A stretch of 64,000 nt of DNA. Source: Ophioderma brevispina (taxonomy: Eukaryota > Echinodermata > Ophiuroidea > Amphilepidida > Ophiodermatidae). Under the pieces are notes generated by a model. It was not told the origin of the DNA, did no database searches, and worked only from the letters and a program-made list of their open reading frames with translations. Both the position numbers and the translations under genes were made by a program. The DNA is taken from NCBI GenBank assembly GCA_023653785.1, contig JAMKCH010058407.1, positions 1 through 64,000 of the forward strand. Reading direction: 5' to 3'. This document shows positions 36,301 through 51,300 of the stretch, one piece after another. How positions within the stretch are numbered: the first letter of the stretch is position 1; each line of letters starts with the position of its first letter.

Positions 36301-39300
36301 GCCACCTTCAATTTAGTATATAATTGATAGGAAAAGCACGTTAAATTCCAAATTTGTCTTTATTTCATTTCAATTTCATTAAAGGTTTATTAAAAATTGT
36401 CCATACAGCACTATAGAAACTGAAATTCCAACAATTTACGATAGATTATAGCCCAAATAAAACGTTATAATTAAAAAGAATCTTTATAAATCATTTAATA
36501 TCATTAAAACAAAATAATTATAATAGAAATTATAGTAAAAACATACACACACTCACACCATTAAACCACCAACCATGTCCACACACTCTCACACTCACTT
36601 CTACTAACCTAACACCCACACTATAACCATTCAACAGATTCACTGATCAACAACGCATCACCAGAACTAAAATTCACATAAGAACATTCATAAATACTTT
36701 AACAGCTGTGGTCATTGTATAATCAATTGTAGTCATGAACCGTAGTGGGACTTTGTTTGGTAACGATCTGCCCCTAAAGGACATCGCCGGATAAGGAGAG
36801 AAGGCGGCCTCTATAATCATAATAGTTATATTTCACCATCAATGTTTGGTTGGTGTTTTTGACACTACTTTATCATGTACGCAAGGTGTTTTATCCCCAA
36901 AATACCTTGTATCAAGAAAAATGAAAAGTCTGAGAAACTTCAGGGGCCTGCTCTCTCTGGAAAAAAGCAAAGCTAGAGCATGCCTCCATTTCAATGACCA
37001 TTTATTACTTATATGAAAAACAGGAAGATGTTGCCCTATCCCCTTTGTCATAGAGCTTTTAAGTGACGCCTATAGATCAACCTTTTGTCGTTTATAAGCT
37101 TCAAAGAGGCTACACGAGGCAGCCCTTTATAACAATTACCCAAATACCTATTAGCTTATGCTGGCTAAGATTTGGATTAAGATAAACCGTCCTTCCCACC
37201 AAGCATCTGACTTTGGAATACAACACAATGGCCCATACCGCGCTATTTATAATCATGAGCAAGTTAATACTCTATGAGCTAATAAAATTCCAATTCCCAT
37301 GGCGCCCATTTAATACTTTCATTCACATTGTCATTGAGCAAATACATCCCCTGTATTTTAGTATGATCTATGATACCAGGACATGCATGGTTCAGCTGTT
37401 GTTCACATGTGCACCATTCACGGCCTACTGAACAGAGCCCTTGGTAGATAGCTGCCTTACCCCACAGTGCAGTGATGTGGTATGGTTTTGTATGTAAAAA
37501 GTTCGTTGTTGTTTTTGGCAATTCCATTTAGTGTTCCGGGCCCCCAGAAAACAAAAATGCAAAAATGAGGTCATTCCACCCCAAGAACCGAACGCCACTC
37601 ACATTATATGTTGCCTAAATATATAGCGCGCATCCTTGCAAACGCGGCATTGTGGTTCTTAGGGGGGAAAGGGTTCCACAATAGTGGAAATTTATTACCC
37701 AGTTGATGCCCTGCTATCTAAACTTTACATAAAAACGATTTGGGGAATTATGTTAAAGTGGGATTTTTTGGAAAACCAGCAAAAGGTTAAACTTTGAGCA
37801 TGTCGCTTTATTATGCACAAAAAACTTTTCAAGTTTCATTCCTTTCTTCTCCCTTTCCCCACACCATTACCCACTCTCACTCCCTCCCTCCTTTTAGCTG
37901 TTTTCATGAAAACTATAGAGGGCGCCATCATTCCTTATCGGCGATGTCCTTTGCCGGGGCAAATTTGTCTGAGTTTCGTTACCTGCCGGTATGTACCTCT
38001 CCTAGGTGACACCCAGTTGTTTGAAGCGCTCAGACTCAAGAAGAGAGTTGAAGAACCCAGACAAAGTTGTTCACGCCTATCATGTAAAGCCTGAAGGGTG
38101 CACAGCTCAAGAGCTTCATGATAAGTAGAATAAACTTTGCCAAGTATGATCCTGCATGCCCTTTTCTGGATCCGTTACAAGAGCGAGAATCTTCACGAAC
38201 AGCACGCCCAGGATGCCACACAGTGCAGCGTCTTCAGCAATTAGGCGAACACGAATCCAGAATAGATGGTTACAAGATAATCAGTGGCAAGTTTACAAGT
38301 GTTTGAGGAGCTGCAGTAAATACATTCTAGGAGTAACTCAGACAAGGAAGTCTTTAGCGTTATAATTCAATTATTCGTCATTTAGATATTCTACCTCTAA
38401 TAATGGACTTACGTTCCTTGGGTGACTTGCCAGGAGCACACCCTTATGTTGTCCCAATAGGATAGCGTCTGGAATCCAGGTGCAACCTGTTCTCAATGTA
38501 ACCTTTTTTCCTTAAAAGTTACGTAAGAATATAGAAGTATCTCGGGTTGTCTCTGCGGCAAAATCCTGAATGGTGAATTGTGGAAAACAATCGAAACAAA
38601 ACAATCATGGTGTTTTGTTTGTTTATTTGTTTGTTTTTCTTTGCATCGGTTGTATTTTATTTCTTTGTTCGTTTCTTTCTTTGTGTTTATGTTTTGCACT
38701 CAAATGATAGCTAGGATCTTGGAAGAACACAGATAGATTTACACACAAAAATAATATAACCACCAAAAACGGGATAAGGAGAAGAACCTAATAAGATGCT
38801 AAAGACCACAAGTATTTTAGGCTAACGTGGGGTTGCCGTCGTAACTCAATCAAACAAAAGTGTCTATACATGATATATCACAGACATTGATATAAAGCCA
38901 CAGAGGTTCAACGCCAGTCAAACAGGGGTGAAAGCCGTGGGAATCAAGGACGGATTCGATTTCTTGTATTTAGTGACCATGACCGGCGTCTGTTTACCAA
39001 TAAGGCAGGCGCTGATTTGGGCTTAATATCAAGTGGGGGACTGATTTATATAAAAGATTTACAACCATGAAAAACATATAGATTTAAAAATCTTAGAGCG
39101 CACTATTTTCCAATGTGGCCAGTGTCTTTTTAATGTAAGTTTGAACTTCTTTCGCATCTTCTTGGTAGTTCAAACTATCATAGTATAAAAAACTAATCAG
39201 TCCTCGACCCGCTTGTGTCGCTTGTTGAAAGATAGGTCAACGGACCTTTGACCTTGATATGTGACCTTTGGACCTCATAAACAAATGCGGGGTTGCATGT

Positions 39301-42300
39301 ACACTCCATAAACCAATTGGTTACCAAATGAACTTCAACTTTCAAATGAGGTCAATTTTAACATTTTCAGGGGCCTATTCTTACACTTGACCTACATGAC
39401 ATCTGACCTTGATGGGAACTTTTCACCTCATCAACAAATGAGGGATTCCCATGTTGCACCTATGATTCAAGTTTGGTTCCAATTAACTCAACTTTTAAAA
39501 TGAGGTCAATTTTACATTTTCAGCCTATTTTACAATTAACCTCACAGGACCGTTGACCTTGGCATTGTGGACACTCTTGACCCTCCCCAAAAATGGTGGA
39601 CGCCATGTTGAAACCTGTTGAAAATGTTCAACTAAGTTCGCCAGAGGTAAACAAAACCACCGTATTCTCACATGTGTGGAAATACTAACACTAACCAATA
39701 ACCCCTAGATTCATAGAAATCGGTCAAGGACTTCACGGTAATACCTTGACAAATTGTTTGCATTGTAAATGGCTAGGTGAAAGTATACTAAGTATTACTA
39801 ACATATGGATAGGTTGTAGCTGCTACCCAGTGGCGTATCGGGCCTGCCCGCTCTGAGGGGGCAAATTTCCCAGTGTTGGGAAATTTTTCCTCTTAGGTGG
39901 GTCAAAAGGCCACTTTTCCCGGTCAGTGGGCTAAAAACGGCTGATTTAGCATGATTTTTGCATTTTTTTTCCCGGCCAAAGTCGCCAGGGGGGGCAGGTC
40001 AATTATAGATCCAATAAATGACAATTTTGAAGCTAAAAGCTTTTAATTATTAATATCTTCCCAACCATTGTAAGATTTCTCATTGTCCATGTTCTGATCG
40101 ATCTTTCTATCAATTTCATCTTTGGTTCCCAGTTTACAGATAGTTTTTCTATGTCAATGCAAGGATTAATTACAACTCCTAAAATTTTTACATTGTTTTT
40201 GGGTTGAAATTTCCAATTTATACCTTCAACTCTTTTCTCTAAGTTCTTACAGGCCCTATCCAAACAGCATCACTTTTTGCTTTGTTTAGATATAACCCTG
40301 ATACCTCTGAAAAAGATTCAAGTATTCTTATTACATTTTTTAATCGTTTGATCATCCCTCACAAAAATAGATGTGTCGTCTGCAAATTTGGTTATTTTTA
40401 CTTCCTTCTTTTGATAATCGCTCAGTGGTAGTTGTATACCATGTATATTAACCGATTGCCATAATTTCCGCTGCTACAATAAATAATAAAGGTGATAAAT
40501 TGCAACCTTGTCTTAAACCGTCATCTTGTGGAAAGAAGCTTGACATATGACCATTGTGCAATATACAACTCACTGTATTTCTAAGAAAAGTTCTTATCCA
40601 TTTAATTATCAGTCACCAAAATTAAATGTTTAAACGAATACAAAATAAATTCTCTTTTGATTGTATAAAAGCTTTTCGAAAATCAATGCATAATCAGTTG
40701 CTCCCTCAATATCCTTTTTTTCGTGTATCTTAAAATGTCCTCTATTAAACGTATACTTAAATTTGCTCCCTCTACTTAGGAATAAACCATTTTGATCGGT
40801 ATCATGATTAAGGGTAAACGGTTTGTTCATTCTGGATGCTATGCTTTTGCTCTATTTTGTAGTCTATATTTAAGAAGAGTTATTTTCTCCAGCTATCTAG
40901 CTTATTTCTTTGAAGTTCTTTACCTTTATGGATTAGAGTAATAACTCCACTTCGGTGGGATGATGAAAGCTCACCCTTTCACATGCTTCATTGAAAGAAT
41001 TTACCACCAGTTGACCGACTACACCCCCAGTGGACTTTTAAAAATTCTGCTGTTAACCCGTCACACCCTGGACTCTTATTAATTTTGCTATTGTTTTAAT
41101 GCATCTTCACATTCTTTTGTTGCTTAGCAATCCCTCATATATTCTTTTTTGTTTCTTTTTAAAGTTTTGTATTTTTGTTATTTTGTAGATTTTTCACAAG
41201 TAACTAATAAGGATTCTATTCCATCTTATCAGTGAATACAAATCTTTATAAAACTCCACTTGCATTTTTATTATGTCATACTCATTTGGTCACATTGTTT
41301 CCACTCATGTATCTATGAGATTATTTATTGATTTTTGTTTATATTTTTTATTTTCTCCAAATTCCTCAAAATATGACGTACATTTCTCCCCTTCTTCGGA
41401 CCATTGTGTCTTCTAATAATTAGACCTATTTCTTATAGTAGAGTAGCCTATTTCTATAATGAAAACTTGTTATCCCAAAATATGAAAGTAATTTACCATT
41501 AAATTTACTTGAATAGGCATTTTGGTTTTATAAAAAGCGGCCCCCCTATTCCCGAAACTTGTTATTAAAGGCAATTTGAGCTTAAAATCGCCGTAATTTA
41601 AAATTTCGTTAAAAAAGCTTTTAAATAATTTAACCATTTGGCTTACTTAAACGGAAACTTTTAAACAAATTAACCCCGTTGTTATTTACAGACGATGGGC
41701 CGTATTCGCAAACGATGTTTAAAATAAACGGGTGGTAGGCCTAAACTGTGGTATCTAACGCACTGTCTTAAAAAACCTGCAGGTTAATAATTTTACAAAG
41801 TCGTTTAGCTACCACTGTATTTAAACGCCAAAATATATCCACAGAACGTGACTATCTTCGCCTATATCATTACGTGTTCGTGAAGAATTTCAGAAACAAT
41901 GCCTTCCGTACGGGTAGTTTGTAAAACAATGCACGGAAGCGCACGGGTAAATTTCAAGAATGTCGCGTACGCAAGAACTTTACACATTTGTGTTGAATGA
42001 CGGAGACAAAAGCCCTGGCCTATTTAAAACTGTTTAATGTCATTGTGCCGCACTTGCCTATCATTCCAATACTATAAACTATAAACACTGGCATGAAAGA
42101 AGAGGCGACGCATAGGAAAAATGGACGAGAAGAAATCAACTGAGGACTCGGAAAAGAAAAAATACGAGAATCAATGGAGTAACTGGTCTAACCCGAGTAT
42201 CACAAGAGCTGAAAATACCATCAGGTAGTTTGAGGGTGATGTTAAAACGTGAAGTTAAACACGCCTTAAACGACCCTCGACCAAGTCTAAGTTTAATCAA

Positions 42301-45300
42301 CGTTTTTGTCATGTTTTAAACGATGTTCGGCTAAAATTTAAAACAGCTTTTAAATTCTTAACCAATTCGTTTCCCATGAGAATTTTGTTTATTTTAATCT
42401 GCGGCGTTTAAATTGCGATTTAAAACCATGATTAGCCGTTAAACTCGTTTGAGAATACGGGCCGATACCGTCGAGTGAAATGGCCCTATTGTGTTTTATG
42501 GTTGAGCGCACAAAGTGCATCATTGCTTTGTGACATGCAATGAGCCGTGCACTTGAAGAAAACACACATTAAGGTACAGTGTCAACCCGTGAGATCTGCG
42601 TATCATTTTGGTTTGTATCGTTGCAAATAATTAATGATTATTGTATGTAAAGTATACATTTCTCGAAAGAAAATTAGATGATGAACCCGATGGTGCCACC
42701 AGATTAATGTAAAACTTTTCCGTAGTTTGAGAAAATACAAAAAACATTATTTTGCCCCAAATTTTCAGACCGCATAACAAACACAATTTTTGAAATTTCA
42801 GATTTCTTTTACAAATGTTCTTTTTTAGAAACAAGACAATTTGTCTAGGGACGGTTTTTTCATTTTCTTACAATATAGCTTTACTTGTCGAACTATAATG
42901 GAACTTCAAAAAGTTTTATTTTTACCTTTCTTTTCCAAATTTTGAGTAATATTGGAGAATATCTTTAGTTTTGGTAGAAATTTGAAAAAAATGAAAAATT
43001 GAGAAAACCGTCCTAGAGCATACCGGCGCTATCGTAGGAATTACTTTATCTTTTACTTCGGTATTTTTGGAGTTATCTTGTCTGAAATTTGACAAATTTT
43101 GCGAAAATTGAACATTGAGAAATCGTGTTTAGTAAAAGGGACTTTTAACGCCATTTCAATCTGTCCTCTTTCTCAAATAACTTTATCTTTGAACTTCAAA
43201 ATTGACTATGTTGTGCAAAGTGATGGAAATACATCTTTATGCACATTGAATCAAAACAATCCTTTGTCTTCTAACTCCAGAAATCAGAAGAAATTGAAAT
43301 TTCATCTGGTCTAAATTAGCGCGTTGTTTTACATTTTCAAATATTATTTTCGTTTTTCCAAGATGCGTTCTCGCAAAAGTACATTAAACACGCGCACGCT
43401 TCATTACCAGTTAAATTCACCGCGCGACGCGTGCTGCTCCTTGCGACTGACGGCGTAAAATGTGCTTAAATTCCCGCCGTTAAGACCATGCGGTTTTTGT
43501 GACTTTAAATGGTCAAACTGTTGTTTTTAATCGGCAAAAAATACAGCTAAGGATTGTCTGCAGTGGATAACCTTTGTTGGTAACGATAGAACACAAGTTG
43601 ATGTTTAAATGGTGAAAAAATCCGAAATTCATGTGAAAACAAAAGCACTAGGGTTGACACTACCCTTAAAACACTTTTTAAACTAGCCCTACACATAATT
43701 TAAATTTCCGACGCATTTTGGTGAAGTTAAAATACGTTTAAACTTTAAACTCCTTTCTGGAATTGCGATTACTTAAAGAGACATGAGGAGATTTCCATAA
43801 ATAATCGCCCCCAATTTTTTCTCGACCCGGTTTTTTACATTTTGAAATGCTTACAATGTATTAGATCACACTGAATTATTTAATAAGCCGAATACGCCTC
43901 TTTATTAATAAATGATGATTTAGTACTTTCCTGTCGTGCACACAGAGTCAAACACGGTGTTCTATGGGGAAATTACGATAGTCAGGCAATTTGAAATCAA
44001 GTTTGCGGTTTGTTCTTTTGTACCTTTTGTCTAATAAACCTTTCAAACGTTATCGGTAGGTGGTATACAAACGATCCTTGAAATTTGAGAGAATTCGTAT
44101 CCTAAAAAATCTCCTCATGTCACTTTAAGCGATACGTTTATCTCAAATATAAAACGTTCGCTTAGCTTGAAATCGCGCTAACATCTTTTTGTAATACGGA
44201 CCAAGCATGTTTTACATGTCATAAGTAGTCTATGCACGTACGTGTTCTAATCGATATTCTCCTTTGAAGTTGCTTTCCGTTCCTATTCCTACTCATATCC
44301 CTAACCAACACCACTTACCAGAGCCAAAGGTTGGATGAATCCAAACAGACCATTTGGTGGTTTCCTCCATCGAAGAAGAGCAGAATTCTAATATCTGCTC
44401 AAGTTGTGCGTAACTTTGTGAATCCTCCAACACGTAAGTTTCTTCATCGGAAGATTCAGCAGACGGGCCTGCCACCCATCTATGAACAAGAAATTTAGAA
44501 ATGATTGAATGTTCGATTTTTTAAGTTCCTTTGTTTTAGTTTTTCAGTTTTCTATCACGACGAATTTTAATTTCAAAATCTATTGATCATAATCGGTTTT
44601 TGTACTAACAATAAGTCCGTTTTCTCTGCTTCAGTTGATCATCAGCACATAACTAAGCATACTTTATCAAGAAGAATCATTACGAGGAAGCTGGTAAATT
44701 GAGGGGTTATTTACATTTTACAGAGAAAAACTTCATATGGAGTCTTCGCAAGAAAATATATGAGGCCATATACTTATGGCACTCCATCACATACCTTAAC
44801 AACATCTTATAAGTTTTAAACCATTCTGTAATATGCACAAAAATCGAAGCTGGTCTTCTGTATTTTTGCAGTTAATTTTACTTGCGTATTACACAAAGGA
44901 ATACGATGTCACTCCTAACCATTCACTGGGGCAATGACATCACAATAACATTATGATTTGAGCTAGTGGTACTACGGGAATAAATGCACACACTGAAACA
45001 GTTTTTAGATCATATCAAAGTTATAAATCCTAAGCCAGCTATGGGGCATCTACACGGAGCGCAAGATCCAGATCCTATGCTCATCACCGAGATCCCGATC
45101 ACAGATCCAGATCATGGGAAACCGTTTAAGAACTCTACTCGGCGCAGTGAGTGCGAAAGTACAGCGCCCTTTCGAAGCGTAAGTAACCAAATGCTACGCG
45201 TAACCTTGGTTATCGAGGAATACTTTACGCGTAACCTAAAAGTACGCACTTAAAATGCAGCGACACTAGCGTGTACACAACATGTACGCGTTGCAGATCT

Positions 45301-48300
45301 GGATCTCCGCTGCCGTGTAGATTGCCCCATTGTTGGTGATAATTTACTAACATCAATGGCCCGTATTCCAAAAAGGTGTTTAGCGCGATTTTAAGCTAAA
45401 CAAACGTTTAAATGTGAGGTAAACTTTTGGTTTAAGTAATCGCAATTCCAAAGTTAAACGCAATTTTAACTCCGCCAAAATGTATCGAAATTTAAACTAG
45501 GTACAGGGCTAGTTTAAGAAGTGTTTTAGTGTGTGTTTTCGCCAAATGCAAGGTTCATTGCACACTCCAATTGACAACAGCAATGGTGCACACCATTCTC
45601 ACCCAGTTGGTGTATAGCACCTTAAACGCTACGGAAAGCCATAATACACTTTGTGCGCTCAACCATTAAAATATAATATGGCCTTTTATAGACTGAAGTT
45701 AGTTAAATAACGACGATGTTACTCGTGTTTAAAGCTTCTGTTTAAGTAAGCAAATGGTTAAAAATATTTAAACGCGTTTTGCTTAAACGCAATTTTAAAT
45801 TACGGAGATTTTAAGCTAAAATCGCGTTTAGCTAAACAAGTTTCTGGAATACGGGCCATTATATTTAGCCCAGGCTAGTTAAATTCTTGATGAAGATTCT
45901 GGTTCAAAATTTAAACTTTTAGGCCCGTATTCCAAAAAGGTGTTTAGTGCGATTTTAATCTAAGTGAACGTTTATATGTGAGACAAACGTATCGCTTAAG
46001 TAAACGCAATTCCAGAAAGTAGTTTTAAACGTAATTTTACCTTCGCCCAAATGAGTCCAAATTTAAACTAGGTATGGAGCTAATTTAAAAAGTGTTTTGC
46101 ACGGCTCGTTGCACTGTCCAGTTGACAACACCAATGGGGCATATCCATAGAGTTACAAATTTTAAATTACGACGATTTTAAGATTACGACGATTTTAAGA
46201 TAAAATTGCGTTTAGCTAAACAATTTTTTGGAATACGGGTCTTAATGATTTTTAGGGATGTGGATATGATTGCATAAAGAATGTGCTTACATATGGCCTC
46301 AATTTCCCTTTTTTTGAGACCTCCACTTTAATTTAGTTACATGCATTGAATAATACAGAGACTTTGTTCTAAAATCATTTTGATACTGGGCAAATGACTT
46401 ACCCTTAGTCAAACTATTGTCGGTTGTTTACTGAAAGATGACTATAAATGAATCGTTAATGGTATATCAGGGCCCATATTTGTAACGTAGTTGATAACAA
46501 AATATTCCATAACTAAAAAATATTATGAGTACTTGTATTTAAAATTTTTACCCAACCTTAAACCTAGAACATAGACATATAGGCCCGTAGTCCGAAAACT
46601 TTGTTTAGCTAAACGCGATTGTAGCTTAAAATCGCTGTAATTTAAAATTGCGTTTAAGCAAAAACGCGTTAAAATATGTTTTTTAACAACTTGCTTGCTT
46701 AAACAGACGCTTTAACCACGAGTTAAACATCGTCGTATTTAAAGGACGCTAACTTGGAGTGTATAAAGGAGGTCAAGGCATTATGTTAGTGAAGGTAACA
46801 AGAGATACAGGAAAAATCGTATACTATGTATGATTATGCAAAAGGAAACAGGTACGACAAACCCGAGCATTAGTGACAGGTTGAGTATTCATGATATACC
46901 GCAAAGTGTTACCGAAGAATATATTGAGCAGTGGGTGGATACTTTTGCTAAACGTGAAAACGGATGTAAAGAAACATATTGTAAAAAACCAAAGATAAAA
47001 TGAAAATGATGAAAGGTGTGACACCTGTTAATGGTGGTCACAGGTATTGCTATGTGTCAAAAAATGTTGGAACAAAAACCTAGATACAGTATGATATCAA
47101 TTTCCAGACCAGAGCTCGAGGACATTTCATGGATATCCAGTAGTATTATATTACCCAGGACAGCATGTTAACTGTGAATCTGCCAAGACTATGCACACCT
47201 GCATAAGAGTCCTGGAAAAAACCCAAGCCCAAGGGTCTGCATTGCGGAAGAGGAGAGGGTAGGACATTCAAAGCGTAAATGTCCTACTGTGGCTGATAGG
47301 AGACAGATGCGTTGCTACAGATGTTCAACAACCTGGTATATGGCCAAAAATTGCACATGAGAAAGAACAAAAATTCGGCGGCCAAGAAGGTATACAAAGT
47401 GAAGCACCTGCGAAATCAGGATGAGTCATCAAAGTAATAACGACAAATCGCACTCAGAGTGGTAGAAGCCTCATTGATATTGTCTCACAGCCCGTCGAGA
47501 GGACCAAAAAATTCACCATAAATTCTCAAAGAGCTGAAACGGTACCCTTATCAAGTAAAAACATCTTCGAGAGTAATGACTAAAGACTCCGATGAAGCGA
47601 AAACTGCTGTCCCACCATCGAGGCAACCATCTACTCAGCCATAGAGAATCTGTACAAAAACAGCAACTTCCGATGCCACACTGCCAAACGACTGAAACAA
47701 ACCACATTAACGGCAGAAAAATGTGATAACAGTGAATGCAACCACCTTTCGCAAAAGAACAGTAATGCAAAAACTGGCAAAAAGAAAAAATCCAAAGGGA
47801 AAAAACGCAATTTCTCCCAAACAGGAATTAAACACTGCACCAAAAAGTCGTCTAACCTCGCCTGTTGAAACCGACAATGAAGATCTTTTTTTCTGAGGAA
47901 GGAAATCAACACAAAGTTATAAAGACCTACTCTCATCAGAAGACCTAAGCTTCAATTTTTCAAATAACTGTCTGTGACTAGGATCTTTCTCATTGTATAA
48001 AAATTTCGAGTTTGCCACCATAAAATACAACTCTCAAAAATGCTATGAAATTGGGGGGTTAAGTTGAGTACTACAATTTCGATCATTCCCTAAAATAATG
48101 AACTGTTCACATCACTCAATTTACTCAATTAACGTTCGTGGCTTGAGAAACAAGAACAAAAAACGTATTCAGTATTTAAGGAGTGGATAAAAAAACACAA
48201 AACTCGAACTATTTTTTATCCAAGAGGCGTATTGTATTGAAAAAGATGTAAACAAATGGAACCGTGAATTGGGGTGGAGAATTATAACCTGGGTTTTGTG

Positions 48301-51300
48301 ATAGTTTAACTAGCACACAGCTTAATTACACTTATTTCCCCCCTAATTTCAGGTTAAAATATGTGATGTAGTTAAGAAGTAATAGATACCTGTGTGTTAA
48401 AATAGAATTCAGAAAATGAAAGATATACTTGTGGAATGTATATGGTCCAATAATGAAAAGAAAAGGTGTTTTTGAGTGTTTTAGGAACATTTGGTAAATA
48501 ATATGGTTCAGAGGGCTATAACTATATAGGTGGGTTATTTTAATATTGATATGATTAAAATAGTAATGTACATCCAAATGTCATTTGAGACCCTACTGAG
48601 GCAATCATAACTATATGCACGCATGGAAGAAAAAACACCCAGGAGATAAAAGATTTACGTGGCAAAGAATTATCTAACTGGTAAATCTACTTTAGACTAT
48701 TGGTTTGTACCGATATTGATGGAAAATCCTATAATAAGTTCCCAAATTATAGACAGCACCACGACTGATCATTTTGCATTAAAGTGACTTTAAATGCGAG
48801 TTATTCAAAAAGGAAAAGTATTTGAAATTCAAGAACAGTCTTTTGGAAGATTTGTAGGTACACTACTGCTATAAATTGATATGATTGATCCTCAGTATGA
48901 GAATATACAAACATCCTTAATATTAGAATGTTAATGGGATCTTATAAAAATCAGATTCGAAGTTTAACTATTTCATATGTTTCAAGGAATGTAATAAATC
49001 GGTATCAGCAGTGATTTAGAAAGAAAACTAGAAGAATGTTAAAACTGAGTTTGTTAGAAATGATTCAGGAAAATCATGCCAATGTGTTCCAAACGCAAAA
49101 TTAAATCTGAACTGGCCTGGCAAATATAACAGAAGGGGCAAAAAATAAGTCTAAAGAGAAATGGATACAGGGAGGAGAAAAGAATACCAAGTATTTTTCT
49201 GAATTTTAGAGAAAAAAAATGCTGTAGCTAAAACAAGACAACATTAAAAAGAAACGATGGAGTATATAAGAGATAATGACTACCTATTAGATAACAAGTT
49301 AAGCTATTATAACGAACTACGGAGAAGATGAGGTTATTGAATCCATGTTGGCATCAAAATTTTTAAAAGGCTGGAATTACGTAAAGAATTGAGTGATGAA
49401 GAAAAAAATCAATGTGAAGGAAAACCAATGTGGAAGGAATGCGAAGATGCTTTGAAAATGCCAAATCAACACAAGCCTGGATATGATGACTGACATCGAG
49501 TTCCTAACAAATATTTTTGGTTGAACATAAGTCATTTGGTGTATTTTCCTTAAAATAATGTTTTGATTGGGATAATGGCGTCGAGCCATAGAAAATTGTA
49601 TCATTACTTAAACACATAGGGAAGGACACCAAGAGATAATCTATCATTGGAACCTATTACTTTGACAAATGTTGACTACAGAAATAGCCACAAAAACCTT
49701 ACAAAACGACTTTCAACAGTTATTTCCATCTGATTATTGGATTCATCAGACTGGTACATCAAAGGGGAGATACTATGTTGAAACGTGAGATGGTTAAGAT
49801 GTATATGCTAAAACCAAAAGCGAACCAATCCCAGTGGCTCTGCTGCTATTTTTAGATTTGAGAAGGCATTTGATAGCATTAATAGAAAATATCTGGTAAA
49901 TGCGTTAAAAGAACATAATTTCGGGAATATTTTATAAAATGATTGAAACAATGTATAAAGATACTGGTTCAAGTTGCCTTGTACCAAAAGGGAATGTTTC
50001 TAAATTTCTTCTTTAAATAGAAAAAGTGTTTAGACCAGGATGCCCTCTATCGGCTTTGTTATTCAATAATTGCAATTGAAAGTTTAAGCATTGTAAAATA
50101 AGACAATTAATCGTATACGAGGTTTAACCTCCATTTAAATGGTTTTATCCAAAAAAGAAGCCCCCGCCTAATCGTTAATGTGCAATGATATTACAATATT
50201 TGTCGGCAACGAAACTTGATTAAAGGAAGTATTAACCTTTACGATTTCTCATTATTTCTGGATTGAAATTAAATGCAGCTAAGACAGAAGCTGTTGTGGA
50301 TTGGCTCGTGCCGACCAGTCCAAATAAAGTATTAAACTTGAATTGGAACTATATCCAAATAATGTTGTAAATTCTCTTGGTATTTCCTTTAGAAGCAGTA
50401 CAATCCTATAAGTGAAATAGAAGAAATTTGGGTTTCAAAAGTTAATAAGATAACAAACATCATCAAAATATGGAAGCAACGTGACTTGACCATTGTTGCA
50501 GCATCAATCATTGTTCAAGCTTGTTGGCTTCATCACAATTTAATCTTTTATCTCAAGTACGTTTGATATACCAGATAGAATGTAATGAACTAAATACAAC
50601 CTTCTTAAATTTATTTGGGATAGTACTGAAAAGTCAAATAAAAACAATTATTAGTGATTATGAATAGGATGTTTGAAAAATGTCCACCTACCTCTTTCTT
50701 AATTCGATGAAGTTTCATTGATTAAACGACTACAAATGAATCTATAGCAACTTGGAAAATATACGTGTACATGATGTTACAATAATGAATTGAAATTGAA
50801 TATACTAAGATGTAACTGTTGTTATGATTATTTAAATAAAATGTAAGAACAAATTAATCAAATGTCAATTTTTTTATCGTAACCCCATTGTAGTTTGGCT
50901 AAAAACACAACTAGTTAGGAATGTTAAACGAAAATTGAGGATCCATGTCAAGACATTATATGGAATATACCTGTGTTCATGTTCTTGTAATACCCACTAT
51001 TTTTCAAGGCTTGGATTAAAGCAGTTTTGTTAAAATGTCAAGCTATATGATGAAAATGATCAATTTCTACCAATGTTCGAGATAAATAAAATAATTAAAA
51101 ACGGCGGAATTATCTTCATATCTGGCACTAAAATCACCGTTCCCAGAAACTGGAAAAAAAGGAATTAAAACTGACCAAGAGTTCATCAGCCACGTTGGTT
51201 TAACGTATAACTCGGTTTTCTTTCCCATCCAAAAATGTACTTCCAAAGTTGTCAGAATTATTATATCAAATATCATGGTTTCGGCCAATAAAGTGAACGT

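Larger units (their letters stand above)
41539..44202. mobile_element. TIR element family B, copy B4, with three inserts
   Basis: The left part 41539-41696 and pieces at 42464-42572, 43666-43776 and 44125-44202 match intact copies of family B (45358-45857), whose ends read GGCCCGTATTCC...GGAATACGGGCC. Between these pieces lie A2, a 1.1-kb TTAA-flanked element and a 348-bp TTAA-flanked MITE. The element ends 117 bases from gene 2 exon 3. Confidence 0.7.

Noticed and set aside
35921..36316. 131-codon plus-strand open frame
   Set aside because: No recognisable motif and no splice or promoter context. AT-rich introns of this size give such frames by chance.
43777..44124. Reading the small element as Tc1/mariner with a TA duplication
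   Set aside because: The empty site in another family B copy supports a four-base TTAA target instead.
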